A stretch of 64,000 nt of DNA from Colwellia sp. 75C3 (GCF_002836255.1 NZ_PJAU01000033.1:558001-622000); one strand, 5' to 3'. Positions 1 to 13,130 are shown, numbered from the stretch's first letter. The notes: a model not told the origin generated them from the letters alone. Made by a program: numbers and translations.

Positions 1-127
1 TATAATAATTGTTTTTTACTGACTTATACTATATCTTTTGGTCAGAAAAAATTAACGTATTTACTCGAATAATATTTCAAACACTAGTTTTACAACAAAT
101 AACCCCACTTAGTTTCGGAGAAGTCAC

Positions 128-1063
128 ATGAAAGTAGCTGTTTTAGGCGCCGCAGGCGGTATTGGTCAAGCATTATCATTATTATTAAAAACTCAATTAC
201 CAGCAGGTTCTGAGTTGTCTTTATATGATGTTGCACCAGTTGTTCCAGGTGTTGCGGTAGATTTATCACACATCCCAACTGACGTTAAAGTTGCAGGTTT
301 TGGTCGTGATGATCTTAGCGGTGCATTAACAGGTGCTGATATTGTTTTGATCCCAGCGGGTATGCCACGTAAGCCAGGTATGGACCGTGCTGATTTATTT
401 AACGTTAATGCTGGCATTATTAAAGTATTGGCTGAAGGCATTGTTGCAAGTTGTCCTAAAGCGTTAGTAGGTGTAATTACTAACCCAGTTAACGGCACTG
501 TACCAATTGTTGCAGAAGTATTTAAAAAAGCGGGCACTTATGATGCAGCGCGTCTTTTCGGTGTTACTACATTAGATGTTATCCGCAGTGAAGCTTTTGT
601 TGCTGAGCTGAAAGGCTTAGACGTTGCTACCGTTAAAGTACCGGTAATTGGTGGTCATTCAGGCACAACTATTTTACCATTATTATCTCAAGTTGAAGGT
701 GCTACTTTCTCAGATGAAGAAATTGCTACCCTAACTCCTCGTATCCAGAATGCTGGTACTGAAGTAGTTGAAGCAAAAGCTGGTGGCGGTTCTGCGACAC
801 TTTCTATGGGCGCTGCAGCAGCACGTTTTTGTATGTCTTTAGTTAAAGGCCTACAAGGTGAAGATGTTGTTGATTACGCATACGTTGAAGGTAACGGTGA
901 AGATGCATTGTTTTTCGCACAACCTGTACGTCTTGGCGTAAATGGTGTTAGTGAAATTTTAGCTTACGGTAAGTTAAGTGCTTTTGAGCAACAAGCAAAA
1001 GAAGATATGCTTGCTACCTTGAAAAAAGATATCCAAGAAGGTGTTGATTTTATGGCTAGCTAA
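128..1063 (+). CDS. mdh: Malate dehydrogenase (NAD+)
   Basis: TCA-cycle enzyme that interconverts malate and oxaloacetate with NAD+ in the cytosol. The 311-residue product has the usual length of the Enterobacteria-type MDH. Visible are the N-terminal nucleotide-binding glycine motif GAAGGIG (7-13), the substrate arginines in RKPGMDR (R81, R87) and at R153, the ITNPVN segment (118-122), and the catalytic histidine in GGHSG (H177). A GGAG ribosome binding site lies 7 bases before the ATG. It stands alone, is closed by a strong hairpin, and is convergent with ispB. The 127 bases before it hold an AT-rich leader with a TATACT (25-30) that could be a -10 box; the matching -35 may lie at or beyond the window edge. 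Identification is secure. Confidence 0.97.
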   Translation: MKVAVLGAAGGIGQALSLLLKTQLPAGSELSLYDVAPVVPGVAVDLSHIPTDVKVAGFGRDDLSGALTGADIVLIPAGMPRKPGMDRADLFNVNAGIIKVLAEGIVASCPKALVGVITNPVNGTVPIVAEVFKKAGTYDAARLFGVTTLDVIRSEAFVAELKGLDVATVKVPVIGGHSGTTILPLLSQVEGATFSDEEIATLTPRIQNAGTEVVEAKAGGGSATLSMGAAAARFCMSLVKGLQGEDVVDYAYVEGNGEDALFFAQPVRLGVNGVSEILAYGKLSAFEQQAKEDMLATLKKDIQEGVDFMAS

Positions 1064-1088
1064 GCCTCCATAAAATCATCAAAAAAAA

Positions 1089-1133
1089 GCGCTGTTATCT
1101 TTGACTCTGGTCAAATGGTAACAGCGCTTTTTT
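1089..1133. terminator. Bidirectional intrinsic terminator between mdh and ispB
   Basis: Left arm GCGCTGTTA (1089-1097) pairs with TAACAGCGC (1119-1127). An inner stem TTTGAC/GTCAAA (1100-1105 and 1110-1115) closes on a four-base loop. A run of T follows on the plus strand and a run of A precedes it, so it can stop transcription from both convergent genes. Confidence 0.9.
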
Positions 1134-1218
1134 ATTTATTTACTTTGATACTTAAATGGCTGGGTTAAGCAGATATCATCATAGTGTTAAAATATGGTTT
1201 CTAGCTTAAATTGCTCGC

Positions 1219-2202
1219 TTAGTGACTTCTATTGGCGGCGATATGAGCCAAGGAAATCAATGCTTGTTTGTGTTCACTATCAGCAATGACATCAAGTGCC
1301 TTAATGGCTTTGTCAGCTTCAATTTCAGCTTGTTGCTGGGTATAACGCAAAGAACCTGTTTCTTCCATTGCTTGAAGTATCAAATCAAGGTTATCCATGC
1401 CGTTACCTAGTTCAATAGCTTCTTTAATTAATTGTTGCTGGGCACTATTACCATGTTTTAGGGCATATAATAACGGTAGGGTTGGTTTACCTTCTGCAAG
1501 ATCATCACCGACATTTTTACCCATTTCTTTAGCGTCAGCGGTGTAATCCATAATGTCATCAACTAACTGAAATGCGGTACCTAGAAACTTGCCATAATCA
1601 GCCATGGCCTGTTCAGTTTTATCATCTTGATTGGCTATTATAGCAGCAAGGCGTGTTGCTGCTTCAAACAACTTAGCCGTTTTACAATAAATGACCTGCA
1701 TATAGCTTTCTTCAGTAGTACTTGCATCATTACAGTTCATTAACTGCAAAACTTCACCTTCAGCGACTATATTAGTGGCCTCAGATAAAATATCCATAAT
1801 GCGCATATCACCCAATTTAGTCATCATTTGAAAAGAGCGTGTATAAAGAAAATCACCGACTAATACACTGGCACTATTACCAAATAGCGCATTGGCAGTT
1901 TCTCTGCCGCGACGCATATTTGACTCATCCACGACATCATCATGTAATAACGTAGCTGTATGAATAAACTCAATAATCGCCGCGATTTCCCAATGTTTTT
2001 CGCCTTGATACGCGAATGCTCTAGCTGCAAGAACCGTTAACATAGGGCGCATTCGCTTGCCGCCACCGTTAACAATATAGATACCGAGTTGGTTAATTAA
2101 TGCGACATCAGATTGCAATTGTTCATAAATAAGATCATTTACTGCTGTCATATCGCTTTGCGCTAGTGTCTGTATTGCTTTAATATTTACTTTATTTACC
2201 AT
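1219..2202 (-). CDS. ispB: Octaprenyl/polyprenyl diphosphate synthase
   Basis: Trans-prenyltransferase that extends farnesyl diphosphate with isopentenyl diphosphate to make the side chain of ubiquinone and menaquinone. The 327-residue protein has both aspartate-rich magnesium-binding motifs, DDVVD (88-92) and DDIMD (215-219), and the GGGKRMRP substrate region (46-53). Length fits IspB, not the shorter farnesyl diphosphate synthases (about 300 residues). It is divergent from rplU-rpmA-obg, the arrangement found in Escherichia coli and many gammaproteobacteria, which supports IspB over other prenyl synthases. The exact chain length of the product cannot be read from the sequence. Confidence 0.93.
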   Translation of the reverse strand: MVNKVNIKAIQTLAQSDMTAVNDLIYEQLQSDVALINQLGIYIVNGGGKRMRPMLTVLAARAFAYQGEKHWEIAAIIEFIHTATLLHDDVVDESNMRRGRETANALFGNSASVLVGDFLYTRSFQMMTKLGDMRIMDILSEATNIVAEGEVLQLMNCNDASTTEESYMQVIYCKTAKLFEAATRLAAIIANQDDKTEQAMADYGKFLGTAFQLVDDIMDYTADAKEMGKNVGDDLAEGKPTLPLLYALKHGNSAQQQLIKEAIELGNGMDNLDLILQAMEETGSLRYTQQQAEIEADKAIKALDVIADSEHKQALISLAHIAANRSH

Positions 2203-2408
2203 GCCACTTTTCTTCAGCTATTTTGATTCGTTTTTTTGACTAGTTATTAATCAAGAGTAATCAAAAGTATTCAATTAGTTATGTAGGCAAAGTTTACACT
2301 AAATTTTATGCAAAAGTAGTTTTCTAGTCGCTTTGTTGTAATTCTTAGGTGAAAAGCAATTAAAAAGCATAAAAGAGTAATTAACTTAATAAATGATCGT
2401 ATTTACAC

Positions 2409-2437
2409 TTGCCCTTGTTGTATTCTTCGCGTAGAAT
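2409..2437 (+). promoter_or_regulatory. Probable sigma-70 promoter of rplU-rpmA
   Basis: TTGCCC (2409-2414) and TAGAAT (2432-2437) are separated by 17 bases and lie about 80 bases before the rplU start. They are the best promoter match in the 313-base ispB-rplU gap (2203-2515). The rest of that gap is AT-rich with no gene seen. Confidence 0.55.
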
Positions 2438-2515
2438 TTGCGCCCTATATTTTTAAACTTTAGCGTCATATAACTTTACTTTATTAAGTAAAAAATGGCG
2501 CAGTACGGAGTAGCT

Positions 2516-2827
2516 ATGTACGCGGTATTCCAAAGCGGTGGTAAACAGCATCGTGTAACCGAAGGACAAACAGTTCGTCTAGAAAAGCTTGAGCTTGAAG
2601 TAGGCGCAACAGTAGAATTTGATAACGTTTTAATGATCGCTAATGGCGATAACATCAATGTAGGCGCGCCTTACGTTGCTGGTGGCAAAGTTGTTGCGGA
2701 GGTTGTTACACAAGCCCGCGCTCCTAAAGTTACTATCGTTAAATTTAAACGTCGTAAGCATTCACGCAAACAAGCGGGCCATCGTCAATGGTTCACTGAA
2801 GTGAAGATTACTGGTATTAACGGCTAA
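2516..2827 (+). CDS. rplU: 50S ribosomal protein L21
   Basis: L21 of the large ribosomal subunit, binding 23S rRNA. The start is placed at the ATG that gives [11 protein letters not shown], which yields 103 residues, the family's normal length. An in-frame ATG 21 bases upstream would add seven residues not seen in L21 proteins, and the ACGGAG ribosome binding site (2505-2510) is spaced for the downstream ATG. The C-terminal half has the basic [16 protein letters not shown] segment typical of L21. It is first in the rplU-rpmA operon, with rpmA 16 bases downstream. Confidence 0.97.
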   Translation: MYAVFQSGGKQHRVTEGQTVRLEKLELEVGATVEFDNVLMIANGDNINVGAPYVAGGKVVAEVVTQARAPKVTIVKFKRRKHSRKQAGHRQWFTEVKITGING

Positions 2828-2843
2828 TTAGGAGCATTTTGAC

Positions 2844-3101
2844 ATGGCACATAAGAAAGCTGCAGGTAGTACACGAAATGGTCGCGATTCAGAAGCAAAA
2901 CGCCTAGGTGTTAAACGCTTTGGTGGTGAATCTGTTTTAGCTGGTAACATCATTGTTCGTCAACGTGGAACTCGTTTCCACGCTGGTAGCAACATGGGTA
3001 TCGGTAAAGATCATACTTTATTTGCTTTATCTGACGGTAAAGTACAATTTGAAGTGAAAGGTCCAAAGAGTCGTAAGTTCGTTAGCATTATTGCTGACTA
3101 A
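2844..3101 (+). CDS. rpmA: 50S ribosomal protein L27
   Basis: L27 lies close to the peptidyl-transferase centre of the large subunit. The 85-residue protein begins [16 protein letters not shown], the conserved flexible N-terminus that reaches the tRNA acceptor ends, followed by the [10 protein letters not shown] segment. There is no N-terminal extension of the type removed by the Prp protease in Firmicutes. An AGGAG site (2830-2834) precedes the ATG. It is cotranscribed with rplU, and a strong terminator follows. Confidence 0.97.
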   Translation: MAHKKAAGSTRNGRDSEAKRLGVKRFGGESVLAGNIIVRQRGTRFHAGSNMGIGKDHTLFALSDGKVQFEVKGPKSRKFVSIIAD

Positions 3102-3120
3102 GTAAGAACTTCGATTTATA

Positions 3121-3150
3121 AAAACCTCGCTTCATGCGAGGTTTTTTTTT
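3121..3150 (+). terminator. Intrinsic terminator after rpmA
   Basis: AAAACCTCGC (3121-3130) pairs with GCGAGGTTTT (3136-3145) around the loop TTCAT, followed by a long T tract. It separates rplU-rpmA from obg, so obg probably has its own promoter in 3151-3253. The TATACT at 3202-3207 is a possible -10 box, with no convincing -35. Confidence 0.92.
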
Positions 3151-3247
3151 GATTTTTTTTTGACTGAGCAGAGATTCATTTTTAGTCAGGCAAAAATAGT
3201 TTATACTAGCGGTAATTGTAAAAGACTTACCATATTAGGGTTATTGA

Positions 3248-4417
<1,170 letters not shown>

Positions 4418-4434
4418 CCTACCCGGTTGATACT

Positions 4435-4472
4435 AAGCACTTGTTTATTTTTATAAACCAGTGCTTTTTTTT
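4435..4472 (+). terminator. Intrinsic terminator after obg
   Basis: AAGCACT (4435-4441) and GTTTA (4443-4447) pair with TAAAC (4454-4458) and AGTGCTT (4460-4466), with one mismatch, followed by a run of T. Confidence 0.88.
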
Positions 4473-4498
4473 TACCCTTTTATTTTGATTGTACAGTA

Positions 4499-4763
4499 AT
4501 ACCAATTTGATTAAATTTCTTCCCAACTCAGAGCTTGCTCGATGTTCATTAACAAGGAAAATTTGTTTCGGTTTAGTCATTCTAAATCAAATGAATTTAA
4601 CGATGTTAGTGGGCATCGAGAAAGCTCCCAGAGGGCGATTTTAAAAGGCTTACATGCTGCGTTATTGATTTTGATAAGGGAATAACCATTCTCTTCAATC
4701 AATGCCTTGCCTCTAAGCCTTTTAATTATCGCTGGGTGGGAAAGAACTTAATCAACTTGGTAT
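4499..4763. repeat. MITE-like element, copy 1 (265 bp, full length)
   Basis: Non-coding element filling the obg-folA gap. The ends are imperfect inverted repeats of about 27 bases: the left end begins ATACCAATTTGATTAA, and the right end read on the other strand begins ATACCAAGTTGATTAA. Internal arms are also inverted: GAGCTTGCTCGATG (4531-4544) with CATCGAGAAAGCTC (4614-4627), and a pair containing AAAAGGCTTA and TAAGCCTTTT near 4643-4651 and 4715-4724. The inner stretch around 4650-4725, including CATTCTCTTCAATCAATG, is shared with the copies at 32.9 and 62.3 kb. No transposase gene is present, so movement would need an enzyme supplied elsewhere. The right end touches the folA promoter region. 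Confidence 0.8.
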
Positions 4764-4782
4764 AAATAATTTTGAGAGTTTT

Positions 4783-5295
4783 ATGACCATTTTATCGATG
4801 ATAGTTGCTACAGCGGATAACAATGTAATTGGCAAAGACAATGATATGCCATGGCACTTACCTGCTGATTTAGCTTATTTTAAAAAAGTGACTTTAGGCA
4901 AGCCTATTATCATGGGGCGAAAAACGTTTGAGTCTATTGGCAGACCTCTACCAAGTCGACGTAATATAGTTATTTCTCGTGATGAAAATTATGCAGCAGC
5001 AGGAATTGATACAGTAACTTCAGTCGAACAGGCATTAGCCTTAGTTAATGGCTCAAATGGTGATGTAGCGGTTGACGAGATCATGGTTATTGGTGGCGGT
5101 GCTATATATGCGCATTGTTTACCTACAGCTGATCGTTTATATGTAACTCATATCAACGCAGACATTGATGGCGATACCCAATTCCCCAATTATGATGATG
5201 GTAGCTGGGAAAAAGTAAGTAGTGAGTTACGTGGAGCAGATGAAAAGAATGTCCATCAATTAGATTTTTGTGTCTACGATCGTAAGACTAAGTAG
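4783..5295 (+). CDS. folA: Dihydrofolate reductase
   Basis: Reduces dihydrofolate to tetrahydrofolate with NADPH, in the cytosol. The 170-residue protein has the chromosomal DHFR signature: VIGKDNDMPWHLPADLAYFK with the active-site acid at D29, the MGRKTFESIGRPLP cofactor region (44-57) and the GGG loop near residue 104. GAGAG (4773-4777) serves as ribosome binding site. It is monocistronic, convergent with gltD across a shared terminator. The closest -10-like sequence, TGGTATAAA (4758-4766), partly lies inside the end of the repeat element just upstream. Confidence 0.96.
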   Translation: MTILSMIVATADNNVIGKDNDMPWHLPADLAYFKKVTLGKPIIMGRKTFESIGRPLPSRRNIVISRDENYAAAGIDTVTSVEQALALVNGSNGDVAVDEIMVIGGGAIYAHCLPTADRLYVTHINADIDGDTQFPNYDDGSWEKVSSELRGADEKNVHQLDFCVYDRKTK

Positions 5296-5342
5296 CCTTA
5301 GCAGTTAAGCTCGATAAGTTACATAAAGAAAAATTATACAAT

Positions 5343-5377
5343 AAAAAAGCGGTACGTTATTAACGTACCGCTTTTTT
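5343..5377. terminator. Bidirectional terminator between folA and gltD
   Basis: AAAAAAGCGGTACGTTA (5343-5359) and its exact complement (5361-5377) form a long perfect hairpin, with T runs on either strand's 3' side. It serves folA (plus) and gltD (minus). Confidence 0.92.
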
Positions 5378-5429
5378 AATATGCTAAATATTACTTTCTT
5401 AAAATATGAATTAAGACATTAATTTCTCG

Positions 5430-6875
<1,446 letters not shown>

Positions 6876-6882
6876 TTATCAA

Positions 6883-9800
6883 TTATTGTGCTTGCACGCG
6901 AAGTTCTGCACTTGAACGACTACGGTGACCTAACAAGGTTTTTACATCGGTAGCTGTTGGTTTAATTAATTTAAATAATGGAGCATATTTATCAAAATCG
7001 TGAAGAATTTCTTGAGCACGTAAGCTTCCTGTTTCTTCAAAATGTTGATTGATGATGCCACGTAAATGTTCTTGGTGAATTGTTAGCTCTTCAATAGCTA
7101 GCATTTCGATAGACTCTTTATTTAGACGAATATCTAAATCACCTGTTTCGTCTAAAACATAAGCAAAACCGCCAGTCATACCAGCACCAAAGTTAACACC
7201 AGTATCACCTAATATAGTGACGATACCGCCAGTCATATATTCACAGGCATGATCACCAGTGCCTTCAACAACCGCTTGGCAACCTGAGTTACGCACCGCA
7301 AAACGTTCACCAGCACGACCAGAAGAGAATAAATTACCGCCAGTCGCACCATATAGACAAGTATTACCCATAATCATGGTTTCGTGGCTAGCATACTCAA
7401 CACCTACAGGTGGTTTGATGGTTAGTTTACCGCCAGCCATACCCTTTCCGACATAATCGTTGGCATCACCAGTCAAAATCATGTGTAAACCGCCAGCATT
7501 CCAGACACCAAAACTTTGCCCGGCAGTACCTGACAAATGTATCGTTATTGGAGATGCAGCCATACCTTGGTCGCCATGGTGACGAGCTATCTCACCTGAT
7601 AACGTAGCACCAACAGAGCGATCGGTATTTTGGATGTTAAAGCGGAATTCACCACCTTTACTATGCGCTACCGCATCACTCGCAGCAGCTAAAATATTTT
7701 GATTTAACTGCCCTTTATCAAAGGCAGTGTTTTCTTGTGTTTGATGAAGCGCGGTATTTTCATCCGCAACAACAGGCGCGATTATCGGTGATAAATCTAA
7801 CTTGCTTTGCTTAGAAGTAATGCCATCTACTTGTATTAATAAATCAGTTCTACCTATGATATCAGTTAAAGTTTTTACCCCAAGGCTGGCAAGAATTTCG
7901 CGGACATCACGAGCAATAAATTTAAAATAATTCATTACTTGTTCAGGCAAACCTTTAAAGAACTGTTCACGTAAAACTTCATCTTGTGTTGCTACACCAG
8001 TAGCACAGTTATTAAGATGACAAATACGTAAGAACTTACAACCTAAAGCAACCATAGGCGCAGTACCAAAACCAAAGCTCTCAGCGCCTAAAATAGCCGC
8101 CTTAACAATATCTACACCGGTTTTTAAACCGCCATCAACTTGTAAACGAACTTTATGACGTAAACCATTGGTTACCAATGATTGATGAGCTTCTGCTAAG
8201 CCCATTTCCCATGGACAACCGGCATATTTGACAGAAGTAAGTGGGCTAGCCGCAGTGCCACCGTCGTAACCTGAAATAGTTATAAAGTCGGCATACGCTT
8301 TAGCAACACCGGAAGCGATTGTGCCAACTCCTGGGCCAGATACTAACTTAACCGAGATGATCGCTTTTGGATTAACTTGTTTTAAATCAAAAATTAGCTG
8401 AGCTAAATCTTCAATCGAATAAATGTCGTGATGTGGCGGCGGAGAAATTAAGGTAACACCGGGTACGGAATAACGTAATTTAGCAATTAATGGCGATACT
8501 TTATCACCCGGTAATTGACCACCTTCACCTGGTTTAGCCCCTTGCGCTACTTTTATTTGTAGTACGTCGGCATTGACTAAGTAATGCGGGGTAACACCAA
8601 AACGTCCAGAAGCAATTTGCTTGATACGAGAGTTTTTAACGGTACCGTAACGACGTTCATCTTCACCACCTTCACCTGAGTTTGAAAAACCACCTAATCG
8701 GTTCATTGCAATCGCAAGTGCTTCATGTGCTTCAGGGCTAAGTGCACCAACAGACATCGCCGCGCTATCGAAACGTTTGAACATTTCACTTTCAGCTTCA
8801 ACTTCATTGAGTGCAATAGGCTCGCAGTCATCTTTAAGTTTTAATAAGTCACGGATGGTGGCAATGGGACGATTATTCACTTCATCGGCAAAAGTACGAT
8901 AATCATTATAATCACCGTTTTGTACCGCACGTTGCAAGTAGTTAACAACATTAGGATTAAAAGCGTGATACTCACCACCATGAACATACTTTAATAAGCC
9001 GCCATGATTAACTTTCTGGTGAGGTAAAAATGCTTTGCGCGTTAGGTTGATGGCATCTTGTTGGATATCACTAAAGTCTGCACCTTTAAGACGACTTGGT
9101 AAGTCACTAAAACAAAGCTTCATGATATCTTCATTTAAGCCAATGACTTCAAATAAGCCGGCACAACGGTAACTGGCAATGGTAGAGATACCCATTTTAG
9201 ATAATATTTTCAATAAACCTTTGTTAATGCCTTCTCGATAATTAACGATAGCATCACGGGCTGATAAATCTATTTGTCCTTGTTCAACAAGTTGTTCAAT
9301 AGTTTCAAACGCTAAGTATGGATATATTGCCGTAGCACCTAAGCCAAGTAAGACTGCGTATTGATGTGAGTCACGTACAGAGCCTGTCTCTACAATAATA
9401 TTGGAGTCGCAACGTAACTGTTGATCTACTAAACGTTTTTGAACTGCACCAACAGCCATTGCTGCAGGAATAACCAGTAAACCCGCTTGGATATTTCTAT
9501 CCGACAATACCAAGATAACAGTACCACTATTGCGAACCAGTGTTTCAGCTTCATCACACAGTCGTCTTATGGCGGCTTCTAAGCCTTCTTCTACTTTAAA
9601 ACTTAGCGTTAGTGTATCTGAACGATAATGTTCGGGGTCCAATTCACGTAATTGCTTCAAGCCGGTATACATAAGTACCGGAGTCGAGAATAACATACGG
9701 TCTGCATGACCTGATGTTTCGTTAAATACGTTGTGCTCACGACCAATGCAGGTGCCTAATGACATCACATAACGTTCACGTAATGGATCTATTGGCGGGT

Positions 9801-11343
9801 TTGTTACTTGCGCGAATTGTTGGCGGAAATAGTCATATAAAGTACGTGTTTGACTTGATAATACAGCCATAGGTGTATCATCACCCATAGAACCCGTTGC
9901 TTCTTGGCCATTCTCAGCTAATGTTCTAATGACTTGTTGAATTTCTTCATAGCTGTAATTGAACATTTTGTGGTACTGAGTCATCTCTAAATCAGTAAAT
10001 ACTCGTTGACCAATTAAATTAGCTTCGAGTTGGTCAAAGGGCACTAAACGACGGATGTTTTTATCTAACCACTCTCTATATGGATGACGATCCTTAAGAT
10101 CATTATCAATATCGCATGAATGTGATATTTTACCTGTATAGGTATCAATGGCGAGCATTTCACCAGGACCTACACGACCTTTTTCTACGACTTCATCTTC
10201 ACCGTAATCCCAAATACCGACTTCAGAGGCAAGGGTAATAAAACCATTACGTGTGATGACATAACGAGCCGGTCGTAAGCCGTTTCTATCAAGATTACAG
10301 GCAACATGACGACCGTTAGTCATTACTACGCCAGCAGGGCCATCCCACGGTTCCATGTGCATAGAGTTGAATTCATAGAAGGCACGTAAATCATCATCCA
10401 TCAATGGACTGTTCTGCCATGCAGGCGGCATCAATAAACGCATTGCACGGTATAAGTCCATACCACCAGCTAAAAATAGCTCGAGCATATTATCTAAAGA
10501 CGATGAATCAGAGCCTTTTTGGCCAACAAAAGGTGCTGCATCTTGCAAATCAGGCAATAAAGGTGACTTAAAACGATGCGTTCTTGCTCGACTCCATTGA
10601 CGGTTACCATTAATGGTATTGATTTCACCATTGTGTGCTAAATAACGAAATGGTTGTGCTAAATGCCACTGTGGTGAGGTATTCGTTGAAAAGCGCTGAT
10701 GGAATACACAAATTGCACTTTGCATCCGTATATCAGCTAAATCTAAATAAAAATTAGGTAAATCTACCGGCATCATTAAGCCTTTGTAGATTGTCACTAA
10801 GCAAGACAAACTTGCTACATAAAATCGTTCATCCGTAATGCGTTTTTCAGCACGACGACGGGCCATATATAAACGACGTTCTAGTTCTAGATTTCTCCAT
10901 CCTGGAGGAGCGTCAACAAATATTTGCTCAATTTTTGGCAAGTTACCTATGGCTATTTCACCTAACACAGAGGTGTCGGTAGGTACTGTTCGCCAACCGA
11001 TTAACGTTAAGCTCTCGTTAGCTAACTCTTGTTCTAATACTTTTTTAGACAGTGCAGCTTCAATAGGGTCAGGACTTAGGAAAATCATGCCTACCGCATA
11101 CTTTTTACCTAGCTTCCAGTTATTGTCTGCAGCTACGGCGCGAAAAAAGCTATCCGGTTTCTGTAATAACAAACCACAACCGTCACCTGTTTTACCATCG
11201 CTAGCGATACCGCCACGATGTTGCATACGATCTAAAGCGGAAATAGCGGTCTTGATAAGTTTGTGGCTAGTCTCGCCATGTTGATGGGCGATTAAACCGA
11301 AGCCACAGTTGTCTTTTTGGACGCTATGATCATAAAGCTGCAT
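6883..11343 (-). CDS. gltB: Glutamate synthase (NADPH) large subunit
   Basis: Makes two glutamates from 2-oxoglutarate and glutamine, the main route of ammonium assimilation together with glutamine synthetase. The 1486-residue protein starts [16 protein letters not shown]. Cys13 would become the N-terminal nucleophile of the glutaminase domain after removal of a 12-residue propeptide. A central domain, an FMN-binding synthase domain and a C-terminal beta-helix with repeated glycine-rich turns follow in the usual order. The [3Fe-4S] cysteines are C1102, C1108 and C1113. An AGGAG site lies 8 bases before the start. It is the first gene of gltBD, and the promoter must lie in 11344 onward. Confidence 0.97.
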   Translation of the reverse strand: MQLYDHSVQKDNCGFGLIAHQHGETSHKLIKTAISALDRMQHRGGIASDGKTGDGCGLLLQKPDSFFRAVAADNNWKLGKKYAVGMIFLSPDPIEAALSKKVLEQELANESLTLIGWRTVPTDTSVLGEIAIGNLPKIEQIFVDAPPGWRNLELERRLYMARRRAEKRITDERFYVASLSCLVTIYKGLMMPVDLPNFYLDLADIRMQSAICVFHQRFSTNTSPQWHLAQPFRYLAHNGEINTINGNRQWSRARTHRFKSPLLPDLQDAAPFVGQKGSDSSSLDNMLELFLAGGMDLYRAMRLLMPPAWQNSPLMDDDLRAFYEFNSMHMEPWDGPAGVVMTNGRHVACNLDRNGLRPARYVITRNGFITLASEVGIWDYGEDEVVEKGRVGPGEMLAIDTYTGKISHSCDIDNDLKDRHPYREWLDKNIRRLVPFDQLEANLIGQRVFTDLEMTQYHKMFNYSYEEIQQVIRTLAENGQEATGSMGDDTPMAVLSSQTRTLYDYFRQQFAQVTNPPIDPLRERYVMSLGTCIGREHNVFNETSGHADRMLFSTPVLMYTGLKQLRELDPEHYRSDTLTLSFKVEEGLEAAIRRLCDEAETLVRNSGTVILVLSDRNIQAGLLVIPAAMAVGAVQKRLVDQQLRCDSNIIVETGSVRDSHQYAVLLGLGATAIYPYLAFETIEQLVEQGQIDLSARDAIVNYREGINKGLLKILSKMGISTIASYRCAGLFEVIGLNEDIMKLCFSDLPSRLKGADFSDIQQDAINLTRKAFLPHQKVNHGGLLKYVHGGEYHAFNPNVVNYLQRAVQNGDYNDYRTFADEVNNRPIATIRDLLKLKDDCEPIALNEVEAESEMFKRFDSAAMSVGALSPEAHEALAIAMNRLGGFSNSGEGGEDERRYGTVKNSRIKQIASGRFGVTPHYLVNADVLQIKVAQGAKPGEGGQLPGDKVSPLIAKLRYSVPGVTLISPPPHHDIYSIEDLAQLIFDLKQVNPKAIISVKLVSGPGVGTIASGVAKAYADFITISGYDGGTAASPLTSVKYAGCPWEMGLAEAHQSLVTNGLRHKVRLQVDGGLKTGVDIVKAAILGAESFGFGTAPMVALGCKFLRICHLNNCATGVATQDEVLREQFFKGLPEQVMNYFKFIARDVREILASLGVKTLTDIIGRTDLLIQVDGITSKQSKLDLSPIIAPVVADENTALHQTQENTAFDKGQLNQNILAAASDAVAHSKGGEFRFNIQNTDRSVGATLSGEIARHHGDQGMAASPITIHLSGTAGQSFGVWNAGGLHMILTGDANDYVGKGMAGGKLTIKPPVGVEYASHETMIMGNTCLYGATGGNLFSSGRAGERFAVRNSGCQAVVEGTGDHACEYMTGGIVTILGDTGVNFGAGMTGGFAYVLDETGDLDIRLNKESIEMLAIEELTIHQEHLRGIINQHFEETGSLRAQEILHDFDKYAPLFKLIKPTATDVKTLLGHRSRSSAELRVQAQ

Positions 11344-11957
11344 TCTTTTCTCCTAAATAATAAGCCAACTTACTCACAGGACAGTCAAAGAGGAATAAAG
11401 GCATGGAAAAAATGCATAAATACTCCTCTTATTAAGTAAGTGGACATTCAACATTACTCAGTTATTAGCTAAAGGTCAATCATAATAGAGCTTTTGCTCG
11501 TAATTAATTTACATTTTTGTTCTTTTTTGTAACCGGCTGGTGAGATTTAATATTTGTAAGTGGTTGATTTTATGGGTTTTGATGTTTTTGTAATATGACT
11601 TATGTTTCATATGATGAAAAATCATGAAATAAAACTACATTTTGATGGGTTTTATGCTTTTAGGGCATATTCAATATTTATTCAGGTTATGGGTGTTGTA
11701 GGTTGTATTATAGCGATTTGGCTTATTCACTAAGGAGGATTTTAAATGACGAAATTGCGAATAAGGTTGTTGTCTGTATAGAGCAAATGGCCAATGAATG
11801 CTTAATCAAGTGCCTTGGACTGATTTATTTTTCCTAAGCACAACAGGATCACAAACTTAATTAAACTGTATTAGCTCTAAGTGGTGAGGAGTAAAAACAA
11901 AAAAGCCAATAGTGTTATCACTATTGGCTTTTAGTTTTATAAATAGCGGGTTATAGC
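11344..11957. other. gltB upstream region, 614 bases without a recognised gene
   Basis: This stretch must hold the gltB promoter on the minus strand and the folE2 terminator at its right end. It is AT-rich and no protein gene is recognised. The one oddity is a plus-strand 11-codon reading frame at 11746-11781 (MTKLRIRLLSV) with a near-perfect ribosome binding site AAGGAGG (11732-11738) seven bases before its ATG. It could be a leader peptide, a relic or chance. No convincing operator for Lrp or other nitrogen regulators was identified by eye. Confidence 0.5.
11895..11932 (-). terminator. Intrinsic terminator after folE2
   Basis: AAAAGCCAATAGTG (11901-11914) pairs perfectly with CACTATTGGCTTTT (11919-11932) around TTAT. 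On the minus strand it is followed by a T-rich run, placing it 26 bases beyond the folE2 stop codon. Confidence 0.9.
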
Positions 11958-12884
11958 CTAAGGCTGATAACCACCCTCAATACCTTTGGTCGTGACACTT
12001 ACAGCGTCATGGGCATGAAGTGACTCTAAATGATTAATACGCAACCAGAAATCATCAAATTTATCTGTCTGATTCATACTATGTTGTAAGCGACGTGCAG
12101 CATCTTCACAAAACATCAGGTTTTGGCCATTAAGACGAGCAAATTCTTGCTCATCTTCGCGTTTAACTGCAGCCTGTACCGGTGTTTTTAGAGAGTTCTC
12201 GATAAGATCAACTAATTCAGTAATAGGAAATTCACTAATACTTGAATTAAGTTTTACTTTTACTTCAGCAACAGAACGTTGTGAATGAGGAGTTGCTACA
12301 ATACCTTCTGTTGTTCCTAACCAGTCATGGATGTCGGTTAGCGCTAGCTCGCTTTGTTGTGCAAATTTATCTTGAAAAGCCTGTTGTATTAATTGTCTAG
12401 CAAGGGCAGCAGAACACGGACAAGTAGATGAATAAGGTACATCAATGGTTAACTCGATAGTGAGTTGGCCTTTATTTAAGAAGCCAGTAATTATTACTGG
12501 GTATGCTTTCCAGCCTTCTTTGCCACTAATTAATGATTTTCTACGCAAGTGGTAATCGAAGCTGAATTGAACTTTAGCTTGATCACTTAATTCTTGGTGA
12601 CTGCTAATAAAGCCGTCAAGCAAGCTAACTAAACTTTGATAGTTAAGCACATTACTTGTAGATAGCTCATCGATAAGCAAGTAAAGGCGTGACATATGAA
12701 TGCCTTTAGCCTGAGCTTCTTTTAAGTTAACAAATGCATCAATATGAGCCGACACCATACGTTCGGCTTGGTCTTTTGAAGCGACCATTACAGGCATTTC
12801 AATGTTACTCATGCCAACCCAGTCAAGTGTACCCTCGGTTTGAGCAGTTGTATGGTTGGCTATATCTGGCATTGATGTCGTCAT
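11958..12884 (-). CDS. folE2: GTP cyclohydrolase IB (FolE2 type)
   Basis: Converts GTP to dihydroneopterin triphosphate, the first step of folate synthesis. The FolE2 family is unrelated in sequence to FolE and can work with metals other than zinc, so it often serves under zinc limitation. The 308-residue protein has the family's active-site segment with two cysteines, [13 protein letters not shown] (residues about 152-164), and the [12 protein letters not shown] region near 198-209. It is a single gene with its own terminator. A Fur-family-like palindrome lies about 100 bases upstream. Whether a zinc-dependent folE exists elsewhere cannot be told from this window. Confidence 0.92.
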   Translation of the reverse strand: MTTSMPDIANHTTAQTEGTLDWVGMSNIEMPVMVASKDQAERMVSAHIDAFVNLKEAQAKGIHMSRLYLLIDELSTSNVLNYQSLVSLLDGFISSHQELSDQAKVQFSFDYHLRRKSLISGKEGWKAYPVIITGFLNKGQLTIELTIDVPYSSTCPCSAALARQLIQQAFQDKFAQQSELALTDIHDWLGTTEGIVATPHSQRSVAEVKVKLNSSISEFPITELVDLIENSLKTPVQAAVKREDEQEFARLNGQNLMFCEDAARRLQHSMNQTDKFDDFWLRINHLESLHAHDAVSVTTKGIEGGYQP

Positions 12885-12984
12885 TTCGACTCCACTTTAA
12901 ACGATAGTTACTAACTAATCTCCGAGACTTTTTTAGAATATGACGAAGAGTAGATCTAAGGGCGCACATTCTAGCTTATTTTTT

Positions 12985-13003
12985 AATGGTAATCATTACT
13001 GTT
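12985..13003. promoter_or_regulatory. Possible Fur-family operator upstream of folE2
   Basis: GTAATCATTAC (12989-12999) is an exact palindrome around one base, and with flanks the 19-base site matches about 14 positions of the classical Fur box. Because folE2 is commonly zinc-regulated, Zur is an alternative reader, although the site does not look like the usual gammaproteobacterial Zur box. Confidence 0.3.
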
Positions 13004-13130
13004 GTTGCTCTATAGATAAAAAAGATGAGAATAGGACGTGTTTTATGCTATTTTTCAAGAAGTTTGTCTGATATTTATTACTGCGGTAATATAGAGATAC
13101 TCTCTATTATTCGTGAAAAAAGGTGTCTCT

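Noticed and set aside
10838-11284. 148-codon frame opposite gltB, and similar long frames opposite ftsZ (58776-59228) and the kinase (14781-15227)
   Set aside because: These lie antisense to securely identified genes and show no recognisable protein family; treated as shadows.
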